Below, in pieces: positions 29,277 to 37,699 of a DNA stretch of 64,000 bases (the stretch's first letter is position 1; every line of letters begins with the position of its first letter). The position numbers and the translations under genes are program-made. The notes below the pieces were generated by a model. That model had not been told where the DNA came from, did no database searches, and was given only the letters and a program-made list of their open reading frames with translations. The DNA comes from Shewanella sp. Isolate13 (GTDB lineage Bacteria; Pseudomonadota; Gammaproteobacteria; Enterobacterales; Shewanellaceae), in NCBI RefSeq assembly GCF_022398325.1, contig NZ_JAKEVD010000011.1:1-64000 (forward strand). Direction: 5' to 3'.

Positions 29277-29650
29277 CACACGATTGATTCCAACGCACTT
29301 CGGCAACTTCGATGGGGGATAAGTGTTTTCTGACAGCCAGTTATGATCTATTAGCTCTTAGGTTATGGCTAAAGCGATAAAACTCTCTTACCTCACTTTT
29401 GGACAAAAGTTTGCTGGAGCTTGCAGCTCACCGACCTCTTAAAGCCAAATCAAACTTCGTTTGATAACAAAGCCCACAAAGACTCGATATATGTTTAACT
29501 GAGAGTGGCATCCAACAAACGTGGTTCCAATTGCCTGCGGCAGGCGTATGTGCAGACACTTCTGAGACTCGCTGCAAGCACATCCTTGTGAGCTCAACGA
29601 AAACATCCATGTTTTCGACGGTCTCAGCCGTATCTACACTGAGTTAGAAA
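29105..29650. repeat. Left arm of a large imperfect inverted repeat
   Basis: Segments here recur reversed on the right side: CCTCATACTTATGGATAAAT (29143-29162) matches the complement of 33350-33370, and the region 29535-29640 (GTATGTGCAGACACT to GCCGTATCT) matches the complement of 33000-33105. It includes the hairpin CGAAAACA-TCCA-TGTTTTCG (29598-29617). No coding sequence was seen from 28929 to 29782. Confidence 0.85.
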
Positions 29651-29782
29651 GGCATAATCTTTGCCACTTGGAGTTATGACTAAAGCCCTAGCTCGTTATT
29701 GGACAGAAATCATTTATCAGTATCGCTCTAAATGACTTAAGCCAGATTAGACAAAGTACCTTCAAACCTTAAACGCTTGTTC

Positions 29783-30484
29783 TTAAGTGTGTACTTTTAG
29801 GTGGGGCTCTAACAGTTCAAACAAGTCCTTATCGCTAGTTTCATGGAGCGCAAGTGCCATGAAATGTACTTGGTCGTTAATAACTTGATAAATAAGCCAC
29901 TCTCCTGTTTTATTTTGTGCACTCCATTCAATTGATTTGATGATCTGTGAATTAATAAAAATAGCCCAGTGATCGCTTCTTTTTGGTTGAGATCTTTTTA
30001 GCTCATTGACAGCTTCATGTATTAAAGCGTCCTCTGGAAACTTATGTATAAAATAGCGCTTAAAATTGAATATAACTTCGAAGTTTAAACTGTGATGTAC
30101 ATGATACAGACTATAACCTTTCAGAGGGGATGACTTACTTCTGAATGGTTTATACTTCGGTTTGTTAACTTCAACTAGCCTCATTCTTTCCAGTAGATCC
30201 GCCAAAAGATACGGATACAATTTACCTCTAAGCTCTACACATTGGTGACTGGTAACCATTGCTAATTGACTGATAATTAATTTAGAAAAGCTAGATGCCG
30301 GACAATAATATGCGAGAGCCTCCCGAACTTCAGGGTATGCACTCGATAATTTCGACTGGTCGATATCACATTCAGACAAGTAGTTGATATCACCCAAATA
30401 CTCTATCGACTTAAACATTTTGTCTCTTAACTCATTCATATTCGAAAACGCATGTAACCGCATTAAGGTGAGTGACGTGAACAC
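29783..30484 (-). CDS. Hypothetical protein, cargo gene 3 of the repeat-flanked insertion
   Basis: 233 residues, family not recognised. The annotated start is GTG 30484 with AGG nearby; ATG codons at 30463 and 30439 are alternatives without a good ribosome site, and the first 15 codons overlap a spacer repeat, so a shorter protein is possible. Features: a helical N-terminal half, a basic patch (NKPKYKPFRSKSSP) and a C-terminal strand-rich part (GEWLIYQVINDQVHFMALALHE). No signal peptide or membrane helix. AT-rich relative to flanking core genes. Confidence 0.65.
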   Translation of the reverse strand: MFTSLTLMRLHAFSNMNELRDKMFKSIEYLGDINYLSECDIDQSKLSSAYPEVREALAYYCPASSFSKLIISQLAMVTSHQCVELRGKLYPYLLADLLERMRLVEVNKPKYKPFRSKSSPLKGYSLYHVHHSLNFEVIFNFKRYFIHKFPEDALIHEAVNELKRSQPKRSDHWAIFINSQIIKSIEWSAQNKTGEWLIYQVINDQVHFMALALHETSDKDLFELLEPHLKVHT

Positions 30485-30524
30485 CTAACCTAAACCATGG
30501 TGCCGTAGACACTAAAGCTGATTC
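30459..30524. repeat. Spacer repeat copy 1 (about 66 bp)
   Basis: From CGCATTAAGGTGAG to AAAGCTGATTC. It aligns with 31481-31548 over the whole length with small gaps; shared blocks include CCTAAAC, GTGC.GTA.AC and CTAAA.CTGA.TC. It lies between cargo genes 3 and 2. Confidence 0.8.
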
Positions 30525-30571
30525 AAACCCAATATGCCATGTCACTCATAGCAATTTATTAAAAGCAATTT

Positions 30572-31441
30572 TTAGAACATACTGCTTTGCTTCTGTGCGT
30601 ACTGATGGTCAATAACTTTGGTTATGATTTTTTCTACTTTTAAGCATGTTGGTGTTTGAGTTTGAATGACATCCATTTCTACCAACAATATGTCATTTTT
30701 CCCGAATCTTTCCTCACCATTGTCCACGCGGTCTAGAAAAAGTTCATCGATAATTTCGGCGTAAAAACTAGATTGTCCATCACTGAACTTCCATTTATTA
30801 CCATCTTTAAATGATGGTGACTCAATGACTAAACCAGTTTTAATTGAGTTTGAGAATAAAGGTGTTTCAAAGTCGATAGGCTTGAAATAGTTGCACTCGT
30901 TTGCCGCGGCATTAGCCTCAATTTTATGGATCGAAGATCTTACTTTGACCGCCTCTAAACCTTTAGCAAGTGGTTCACGAATGAAACAATCTAAAGAGTT
31001 AGCAGCTTTAGCGTCAGCTATAACGTTAATAGTTTCGATATGAAAAACTTGCGTGTCACCGTGCTGGTTTGTCACATGAACTGACTTGTCAACGGTATCT
31101 TTTTGTACTTCTTTAGGCTGTAGCCCTTGAAGATGTATACATGCTTTTATGCAGTCTGTAGCTAGCAAAATCAGGTCTTTTGGAGAGCCCGAAGAAAACA
31201 TTGCAGCAGCTCCTAGATTTACGACTTGAAGTGCAAAATCAATATCAAACGACTGATTTCTAAAGCCCGACACATCAAAAGTAAGCTCGGCATCTTTCCC
31301 ATATGCATGCTTGGTCGTTATAGCCATAAAATCATCAATAGCAGAGATGTACTTTGCTACATCTTTGGCTCGAAGTTGCCCATTCGCAACTTTATTACCG
31401 TGATACTCTAGAGATAGTAAGTCTCTGATATGTAATTCCAA
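30572..31441 (-). CDS. Hypothetical protein, cargo gene 2 of the repeat-flanked insertion
   Basis: 289 residues, family not recognised. The N-terminal part (AKDVAKYISAIDDFMAITTKHAYGK) and FDVSGFRNQSFDIDF look like a mixed alpha/beta domain. A short hydrophobic segment follows (LQVVNLGAAAMFSSG), then a helical LATDCIKACIHLQGL. The C-terminal third is beta-rich with acidic strands (ILLVEMDVIQ). No catalytic motif was identified. The gene is AT-rich and on the same strand as its two neighbours. Confidence 0.65.
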   Translation of the reverse strand: MELHIRDLLSLEYHGNKVANGQLRAKDVAKYISAIDDFMAITTKHAYGKDAELTFDVSGFRNQSFDIDFALQVVNLGAAAMFSSGSPKDLILLATDCIKACIHLQGLQPKEVQKDTVDKSVHVTNQHGDTQVFHIETINVIADAKAANSLDCFIREPLAKGLEAVKVRSSIHKIEANAAANECNYFKPIDFETPLFSNSIKTGLVIESPSFKDGNKWKFSDGQSSFYAEIIDELFLDRVDNGEERFGKNDILLVEMDVIQTQTPTCLKVEKIITKVIDHQYAQKQSSMF

Positions 31442-31480
31442 CGGTCATTCTCCATGGTTGAACTAAATTGCATTTAATGC

Positions 31481-31548
31481 CGCGTTAAGTGGTGAGCAAC
31501 GATACCACCGAGCCTAAACTATTGTGCTGTAAACTCTAAAACTGAATC
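31481..31548. repeat. Spacer repeat copy 2 (about 68 bp)
   Basis: From CGCGTTAAGTGGTGAG to AAACTGAATC. It contains GTGGT...ACCAC inverted arms and matches copy 1 at 30459-30524. It ends inside the stop codon of the UDG-like gene. Confidence 0.8.
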
Positions 31549-32284
31549 AAATCGGAAATACCAAGTGTTGGGAATCCGTCTTAAACGCTTTGTAATATTT
31601 AGGGGTTACACTAACCGCATGACAAGCAAAGAATATTTTATTTTGTCTATAGCCTCCACTTAACCATAAGGGGTTTTCATCAGCGACTTTTTTTACTTCT
31701 GGAAAACGATCAAATAAATCCTCCTCGGTAAACATTCCAGATACACGCGACATTGCAGTTTTAGCTGGCAAGCGGAATAAAATCTTCTCCCCTTCCCAAC
31801 CAGATTTTGAAACTACACTCTGTGCAATCTTCCCACAACAAACAACCACTTTAGGGTTAAGGATGGATAAAAGCTCAGACCATATTTTTGAAGATAAACT
31901 TTGAAGGTCGAGATCGGGATTAACATTTTGTTCATTTCCTCCTCTTTGCGACCACAACACCGCATTTGATACTGCGACTTGTGAAGCACTAACACTCAAA
32001 GCCGCTTCAACTGCTAATTTAATTGACCCATCATCCCAAGGGTAAACACCTACAAACTCAGAGGAATAACCTAGCCTTTGAATTCTATCATCAGCCGACA
32101 TGCTAGAGAGTGATTGAACATAGTCACTATTACTAACTGATAAGTTTTGACTTTCAGCAAGAACCAAAATCCCGTTCCAATTCTCAGGCACATAGGGGAT
32201 GTACGGCTCACTGATTACGACCGCATTTCTATCATCAAGAACGTACTTCTTGCACGTACTGATTAAACCTTCAACATTTGCCAT
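31547..32284 (-). CDS. Uracil-DNA-glycosylase-superfamily-like protein, cargo gene 1
   Basis: 245 residues from ATG 32284, with AGGA 6 nt upstream; in-frame ATGs at 32290 and 32302 are less well placed. The order of segments resembles the UDG fold: ILVLAESQNLS near the N-terminus, VAVSNAVLWSQRGGNEQ in the middle, PKVVVCCGKIAQSVV and FRLPAKTAMSRVSG. The usual catalytic motifs are not clearly conserved, so activity is uncertain. A base-removal role would fit a defence or DNA-repair cargo. AT-rich. Confidence 0.6.
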   Translation of the reverse strand: MANVEGLISTCKKYVLDDRNAVVISEPYIPYVPENWNGILVLAESQNLSVSNSDYVQSLSSMSADDRIQRLGYSSEFVGVYPWDDGSIKLAVEAALSVSASQVAVSNAVLWSQRGGNEQNVNPDLDLQSLSSKIWSELLSILNPKVVVCCGKIAQSVVSKSGWEGEKILFRLPAKTAMSRVSGMFTEEDLFDRFPEVKKVADENPLWLSGGYRQNKIFFACHAVSVTPKYYKAFKTDSQHLVFPI

Positions 32285-32302
32285 TCTCATTCCTAAATAC
32301 AT

Positions 32303-32547
32303 AGCATCCGTACAGCTCGCATACGTATTTAACTAATCTATTATTTAAGCCTTGCTAAACCAAAGCCATTGATTTATCAGCACTCTAGCAGAGTAGTGTT
32401 GAATAAACGAGATCGAAAAATTGAAAAGTGAGCATTGATATTTATGTCTTATCGAAAGTAATCTGTAACTGTCATTTATCGATTAGTAAAAGTAGGTCTA
32501 CTGGCTTGTTTCTTAATCTGTGCAGCTTATCGCCTGAAACCAATAAA
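32303..32547. other. Region upstream of the UDG-like gene
   Basis: AT-rich, with a hairpin-like CACTCTAGCAGAGTAGTG near 32381. Probably contains the promoter for the three cargo genes; no clear boxes were assigned. Confidence 0.3.
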
Positions 32548-33029
32548 GGGGCATTTTTAAGCCAGAAAACTAACTCTTCAGCCCAAATCGAAGAAGAAAA
32601 TTATCCAGTGCAGATACGGCTGAAGCCGTCGAAAACAGGGTGAGAGATAACGAAGTTATCAAGCTCTCGAACGAGAGGCATGGATGCCGAACTGGCCTTT
32701 AAACACGGATGTTGTTTGTTTTCGTTGAGCCTACACGGCCAATTCAGTTCCATACTGAATTTGGCACTCCCTCCATCCATGGAGGTCAGACGTACTAGCG
32801 GCGAGCTTCAGCAGCGTCTGCACATACCTCGCAGGAGGCGATTGATAGCGACGAAACTACAAGTTCAGACAGGCTATCCCATAACAAGGATACAAAAATA
32901 ATGTAACCAACCTTCATTCCAAAGCTAACTCACTTTGGGGCATTTTTAAGCCAGAAAACTAACTCTTCAGCCCAAATCGAAGAAAAAAATTATCCAGTGC
33001 AGATACGGCTTAAGCCTTCGAAAACAGGG
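32548..33029. repeat. Duplicated 93-bp segment with nested hairpins
   Basis: 32548-32640 and 32937-33029 are direct copies about 97% identical, 389 bp apart. In copy 1 the following hairpin is interrupted by extra hairpins: GATAAC-GAA-GTTATC (32646-32660), an AATTCAGT stem (32741-32761) and CCTCCA-TCCA-TGGAGG (32770-32785). Copy 2 continues without the interruption. Confidence 0.9.
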
Positions 33030-33420
33030 ATGTTTTCGTTGAGCCTACAAGGATGTACTTGAGGCGTGCTTCAGCAGTGTCTGCACATACCCCGCTGGAG
33101 GCGATTGATAGCTATGAAGCTACAACATAGACCACACTTCCCCGTAGCTACTGCTTAGAGAAAAATGTAATCAAGCCGTCATTCGAAGGCTAACTCACTT
33201 TGGGGCAAAACTGAGTTACGGCACTAACAGAAAACACCGACTCCCCATCGAAGTTGCTGAAGTACGTTGGAATAAATTTCGTGAGTCCAGACATGGATGT
33301 CTGGCTAGCTTTCGCGGGGCAGGATGCCCCATCGGAAGCGTTAGTAATTTATCCATAAGTATGAGGCCCGTATACAACGCATGTAACTTCGTCTGGGGCG
33401 CTGAGGGTTCGTTAAGGGGG
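33000..33420. repeat. Right arm of the large imperfect inverted repeat
   Basis: Complement of the left arm (29105-29650) in several blocks, for example ATCGGAAGCGTTAGT and ATTTATCCATAAGTATGAGG (33350-33369). The hairpin CCAGACA-TGGA-TGTCTGG (33287-33304) occupies the place of the left-arm GCCGACA hairpin but with a different stem. No gene in 32303-33651. Confidence 0.85.
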
Positions 33421-33473
33421 ACAAGCGCTTTCCCCCTTGACTCGGGTGTGGGCGAAGCGCCACGACTTTAGTT

Positions 33474-33595
33474 GTTAGACGAAGTCTAACTTAAAGGTCA
33501 GGCGCAGCCTGATGCCCCTAATGTGGGGCGAAGCGCCACGACTTTAGCTGTTAGACGCAGTCTAACTTAATCACTTTCATCAAACGAAGTTTGAT
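33474..33595. repeat. Micro-hairpin array, right end of insertion
   Basis: GTTAGAC-GAA-GTCTAAC (33474-33490), CAGGC-GCA-GCCTG (33499-33511), GTTAGAC-GCA-GTCTAAC (33550-33566) and ATCAAAC-GAA-GTTTGAT (33579-33595), mirroring stems of the left array on the other strand. Confidence 0.95.
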
Positions 33596-33651
33596 TACTA
33601 AAGCCCAAGCGCCAGCTTGATTACCCAATCGCTAATCAGCGAAAAAAGTAA

Positions 33652-34980
33652 TTACATAAATGCCAACAACGGTGAGATACACAACAAAACACCCGTGACA
33701 ATAATCAGGTTAGTTGCCCAACCCTTATATTTGTTCAAGTGTGGCACCTTGTACACCAAATAAGCTGGGATCAAACACCCCACCAAACCAAAGATTGGGC
33801 TACAGATAGAGGTGAACGACAGGATTGGCGCATTTAAGGCAATGGCAGACCAAGCCAGTAAAATAATGAACACAGTGATGAGTTTATTCACTAGCTCTTT
33901 ATTAATTTCAGACTCTTTACGGCTACGCAGTAGTATGTTCATTGCAATGCCACGGCAGGCTTCTTGGAAGGCTAAGAACACACCAAAGAATGAGGTGACC
34001 ACCGCAAAGATGTTAATCACGATACCAGTAATCGTTGCCCAGCTGCCTGGGAAGTACTGCGCAATAATTGCCAACGCCGAGATGTTCTGGTTCATCGCAT
34101 CGGTTGCTTGTTCTTGGCTAATGGCAAAAGTGAACGATACCGCAAAGAAGAACACCACCACGAATAAGATGGCAAAGGCAATCTTCATCGCTCGCTCTGC
34201 TTTAAAGCGCGCCACTTCAATCGACTTTTCGTGTGAACGATAGGAGATCACCATTGGGCTTAACGATTGAATAAACAGAATCGAGGTTAAGGTAAATGGC
34301 AGCGTGATAATGGCATTTTTTAGCATTGAGCCAAATTCCCCCATACTTGGAATATTGGCCATATCCCAACGAGCCATCAGTAACACGCCCATTACTGCCA
34401 CCAGTGACAATACAGTCACCGCCATAAAACCAGACAACTTAAATAGCAGCTTTTCGCCTTTTGAACCGATAAAGGCCAATAGGCAGATTAAGCCTAAACC
34501 GTAGAATACATTGTCACTTAGCTTGCCCTCTGTCACCCCGAATGAATGCAGGTAAGAGGCGCTGTCGTTAGTCACGGCTAACGAATAAACCAATACCCAA
34601 ATCACCAACATCAAGAAGTACAGCACACCTAATGCGATGCCCCAGTTTTTACCAAGATAGTTTTCAATCACACCTGGGTAATCGGTACACTTTTTTGATT
34701 CGGCTAATGTATTGATAAATAACTTTTGGAACAGATACATGGCTGGGTAACCAATGATAGACGACAGTAAAAATACCCATAGCCCCATCACACCAACTTG
34801 CACAGGTAAAAATACAATACCCGCACCGATGGCCATACCAATACTCATCACGATCCAACCAATATCGACACTGTCAAACTTGGTTGCTTGTTGCCATTCG
34901 GCTCGTGTCATATTGGCGCGTTGGTGCAGGGGTTTTGCTTGGCTAACACCAGTTGGTGCGCCTTGAACTACTTCACTCAT
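33652..34980 (-). CDS. cyuP: HAAAP-family amino-acid permease, probable cysteine/serine importer CyuP
   Basis: 442 residues, about eleven hydrophobic helices. The opening GWIVMSIGMAIGAGIVFLPVQVG is typical of the SdaC/YhaO group of hydroxy/aromatic amino-acid permeases. Assignment to CyuP (YhaO) rests on the adjacent cyuA and cyuR. In E. coli this transporter supplies cysteine for anaerobic breakdown. A 634-bp gap separates it from cyuA, so it probably has its own promoter; a palindrome at 35096-35115 lies upstream. A serine permease is the alternative. Confidence 0.8.
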   Translation of the reverse strand: MSEVVQGAPTGVSQAKPLHQRANMTRAEWQQATKFDSVDIGWIVMSIGMAIGAGIVFLPVQVGVMGLWVFLLSSIIGYPAMYLFQKLFINTLAESKKCTDYPGVIENYLGKNWGIALGVLYFLMLVIWVLVYSLAVTNDSASYLHSFGVTEGKLSDNVFYGLGLICLLAFIGSKGEKLLFKLSGFMAVTVLSLVAVMGVLLMARWDMANIPSMGEFGSMLKNAIITLPFTLTSILFIQSLSPMVISYRSHEKSIEVARFKAERAMKIAFAILFVVVFFFAVSFTFAISQEQATDAMNQNISALAIIAQYFPGSWATITGIVINIFAVVTSFFGVFLAFQEACRGIAMNILLRSRKESEINKELVNKLITVFIILLAWSAIALNAPILSFTSICSPIFGLVGCLIPAYLVYKVPHLNKYKGWATNLIIVTGVLLCISPLLAFM

Positions 34981-35095
34981 ATATCAATTCCATTAAATTT
35001 GGCTATAGCCACTGATATGATAAAAATTATAATTATGTTTATGAGAAAACAGGGGTACCGCGTTTGCTTGGCCTGAGCATACTCAAGGATGGAGA

Positions 35096-35115
35096 GAATT
35101 TTTTTATTAAAATTC
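35096..35115. promoter_or_regulatory. Palindrome GAATTTT-N6-AAAATTC, candidate CyuR site for cyuP
   Basis: Seven-base inverted arms around 6 nt, 115 bp upstream of cyuP. The arms resemble the GAATATTTTTC motif in the cyuA-cyuR gap. Binding is inferred. Confidence 0.4.
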
Positions 35116-35490
35116 ATCGCTATTGACGTAGATTTAGCAAAACATGCTCTCGATTCAGTGATTTTTTCACATCGTTTTTCCATACTGATCCAAATCAAGA
35201 GTTAATCACTTTTAACGGCGCAATAGTTTGATGCCCTTCACCTTATTAGTCATTAATCTTCAACTGATGAGCGCGCAAAAACGTGATTCATTTCAACATT
35301 TTAGATTTCAACTTGGAGAGGCTTGGCGCACATTTCGTAAGTTTTAGTGATGGCCACAACTAAACAAAATCAATACGTGAGCAATGTCACCAAGCCAATT
35401 TCTACCTCAATCGGTATAAAAATCAATCGACTAGCAGACTTTCTTGGCAAAGCTATTCTAGGCAGAGGGAGTATTTCGGCTGGATAAATG

Positions 35491-35531
35491 AAAAAGCCAA
35501 GTCGATTCTAAACTAAGAAACGACTCGGCTT
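35491..35531 (-). terminator. Terminator downstream of cyuA
   Basis: Stem AAGCCAAGTCG / CGACTCGGCTT with one mismatch and a 16-nt loop; a short T-run follows on the minus strand. Confidence 0.65.
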
Positions 35532-35614
35532 GGGGTGTAGGTTAACGCTTTTTGATAAACACTATGACTTGGCTTTTACTTAGGCTTTTACTTGGGCTTT
35601 AGCAAAATCCTATT

Positions 35615-36922
35615 TTACTTGTGCATCATAATTTCTAAGATCTGCACATCCGTTTGTGTCATCGCGCCATTTGCCAATGTCGCAAGGTTACGAATGGTTT
35701 GGTCTACATCATCTGCAACAATACCTTCCGTCCCCGTGACTCGAATGCCATCAATCGCCATTAAGGCCGCTTTTACCGCTGCGCCTGCCGATGAAGACAC
35801 CTTCATGGCACAAGCCGTCTTTGCGCCATCGCATATCACCCCGCTAACATCGCCAATCATGCTACAAATGGCAGCACTGACTTGCTCAATCTCACCTTCA
35901 AGCAAATAAGTGATGCCCGCAGCCGAGCCCATTGCTGCGGTGGTTGCGCCGCATAAGGCTGATAGCTTATTTTGGTAGCTCTTAATATAGATAGCCGTTA
36001 AGTGCGACAGCATCAATGCTCGTATCGTTTGCTCTTCGCTGGATTTAAGAAAATCGGCACTGACTACCACAGGCATGGTTGCCGCAATACCTTGGTTACC
36101 AGAGCCTGAATTACTCATGGCTGGCATCATAGCGCCATCCATACGCGCATCAGACGCGCCAGCGGTGCGGGTCAAGACTTCTGTCAGTAAGCCGCCTGAC
36201 AATAAACCTCTTTGTTGGTTTTTAACAAAAGTCGCGCCAATTTTAAGACCATAGTTACCACTGAGGCCTTCAATGGATAGAGCATCATTTAGGCTTTTAG
36301 CCTGCATAATAAAGCTGATATCGGCTAACGGGGTATGAATGGCAAAATCATAAATATCTTGCAGTTTTGCTTCTATAAATGGGTTAACTTTACTGCCGTT
36401 ATCACCCGCTACCTTGGCTTCTGGCTCAACTAAACATTGCTCGCCATTTTTTGCAATCGCAATAACCTTAGTATGGCTATCGGCAATAGTGACGCTCACC
36501 GTTTGCTGCTGATGGTACACCGTGACTTTGGCATATAGCACATTAGCCACATCGGCCACCCCGACTGTCACTTGCTCGTTAGCCAGCATTAACTTCGCAG
36601 CCTCAACATCGCTACCCTTGATGTTTTTTAATACTTCAAGACCCGCATGACGATCACCTGTTACCGCACCGATTGCGGCGGCAATAGGTAAGCCAACCAT
36701 ACCTGTACCTGGAATACCCACACCCATGCCGTTTTTCATTAAGTTAGCAGACACAGCAACATCTATTTTTATCTCAGATGGCAGTACTTGCTTACTCATA
36801 CCTAACTCATCAATGGCAATCGCTGCCGCTAATGCTACAGAAATCGGCTCAGTGCAGCCAAGAGCTGGCACTACATCGCGTTTAACTGCTTCAAGGAATA
36901 AAGGCCATAGGTGTTGCTTCAT
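35615..36922 (-). CDS. cyuA: L-cysteine desulfidase / serine-dehydratase-alpha-like protein CyuA
   Basis: 435 residues, the usual length of the UPF0597/YhaM family. The N-terminal VPALGCTEPISVALA motif, AMSNSGSGNQGIAATMPV and the cysteines in SALCGATTAA, CSMIGDVSGVICDGAKTACAMK fit the Fe-S cluster-containing desulfidases. It would degrade cysteine to pyruvate, ammonia and sulfide. The cyuP transporter and the divergent cyuR regulator frame it, as expected for a cysteine-detoxification set. Confidence 0.9.
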   Translation of the reverse strand: MKQHLWPLFLEAVKRDVVPALGCTEPISVALAAAIAIDELGMSKQVLPSEIKIDVAVSANLMKNGMGVGIPGTGMVGLPIAAAIGAVTGDRHAGLEVLKNIKGSDVEAAKLMLANEQVTVGVADVANVLYAKVTVYHQQQTVSVTIADSHTKVIAIAKNGEQCLVEPEAKVAGDNGSKVNPFIEAKLQDIYDFAIHTPLADISFIMQAKSLNDALSIEGLSGNYGLKIGATFVKNQQRGLLSGGLLTEVLTRTAGASDARMDGAMMPAMSNSGSGNQGIAATMPVVVSADFLKSSEEQTIRALMLSHLTAIYIKSYQNKLSALCGATTAAMGSAAGITYLLEGEIEQVSAAICSMIGDVSGVICDGAKTACAMKVSSSAGAAVKAALMAIDGIRVTGTEGIVADDVDQTIRNLATLANGAMTQTDVQILEIMMHK

Positions 36923-36998
36923 CGTTCTACTCGCTTTTAGTCATCGACACTATTTGGAATAAGGTCATTGCAATCTTTGCTTCATTGTAATGGATTGA

Positions 36999-37055
36999 CT
37001 AAAGAAATATTTTTCCATTTTTTCTACAATTGACACACTAAAGAGAATATTTTTC
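36999..37055. promoter_or_regulatory. Paired direct motif, probable CyuR operators
   Basis: CTAAAGAAATATTTTTC (36999-37015) and CTAAAGAGAATATTTTTC (37038-37055), each preceded by ATTGAC, repeat with 39-bp spacing, about four helical turns. Located between divergent cyuA and cyuR. The spacing suits a Lrp-family multimer. Binding is inferred. Confidence 0.6.
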
Positions 37056-37128
37056 TACTAAAATACAATCAAAAACCATGCAAATGCTTAATTAAGCAAC
37101 AGTAGACAAACTCATTAGGAAGAACCTT

Positions 37129-37608
37129 GTGGTTGAAAAAGTAAAACTAGATAAAGTCGACCGACAACTACTCACCATGTTGCAGCACGATGTCACGCTG
37201 TCACTCAATGAGTTAGCTAAAGCCGTAAATTTAACGACCACGCCTTGCTGGAAACGCTTAAAGCGACTGGAAGAGGAAGGGGTGATCAACAAGCGAGTCG
37301 CCCTACTCAACCCGAGTAAAATTGGCGTTGATTTCACCGCATTCGTGCAGGTTAAGACCTGTGATCACTCCCATGCTTGGTATGAAACCTTTATTGAAGC
37401 GGTCTACGCCATGCCGGAAGTGATGGAGTTTTATCGCATGGCGGGGGAATATGACTATATGATGCGGGTACAGGTGGAAGATATGGCGGCCTTTGACCAC
37501 TTTTATAAGCGCTTGGTTAATCAAGTGGCAGGCCTCACCAATGTCACTTCAACTTTTGCCATGGAGTCATTGAAATTCAGCACGGTTTTGCCATTAAAGC
37601 CTGCTTAA
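37129..37608 (+). CDS. cyuR: Lrp/AsnC family regulator, probable CyuR
   Basis: 159 residues from GTG 37129 with AGGA 8 nt upstream. N-terminal [51 protein letters not shown]-terminal RAM domain ([20 protein letters not shown]). CyuR/DecR of E. coli senses cysteine and activates cyuPA. Divergent position next to cyuA with paired motifs in the gap supports that role here; a generic Lrp-type regulator is the fallback. Confidence 0.85.
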   Translation: MVEKVKLDKVDRQLLTMLQHDVTLSLNELAKAVNLTTTPCWKRLKRLEEEGVINKRVALLNPSKIGVDFTAFVQVKTCDHSHAWYETFIEAVYAMPEVMEFYRMAGEYDYMMRVQVEDMAAFDHFYKRLVNQVAGLTNVTSTFAMESLKFSTVLPLKPA

Positions 37609-37644
37609 TTAACCCTCATCGCTTCCGAGTTTATTTAAACCGAT

Positions 37645-37671
37645 AAAAAAGGGATGCAACCAGTGCATCCC
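37645..37671 (-). terminator. Terminator after recJ
   Basis: Stem GGGATGCA / TGCATCCC with an A-run before it on the plus strand, giving a T-run on the minus strand. Confidence 0.85.
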
Positions 37672-37699
37672 TCTCTCTTAATACCTTGCCGCCATAAGC

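Larger units (their letters stand above)
34981..35614. other. Intergenic region between cyuP and cyuA
   Basis: 634 bp. It holds the cyuA terminator (35491-35531), a Lrp-type palindrome (35096-35115) and AT-rich sequence likely to carry the cyuP promoter. No gene recognised. Confidence 0.4.

Noticed and set aside
28931..33595. Integron attC array
   Set aside because: Stems such as GTTAGAC/GTCTAAC fit the attC end consensus, but they have 3-nt loops, no extrahelical bases and no integrase gene in the window. The spacer repeats at 30.46 and 31.48 kb remain an open question and are listed separately.
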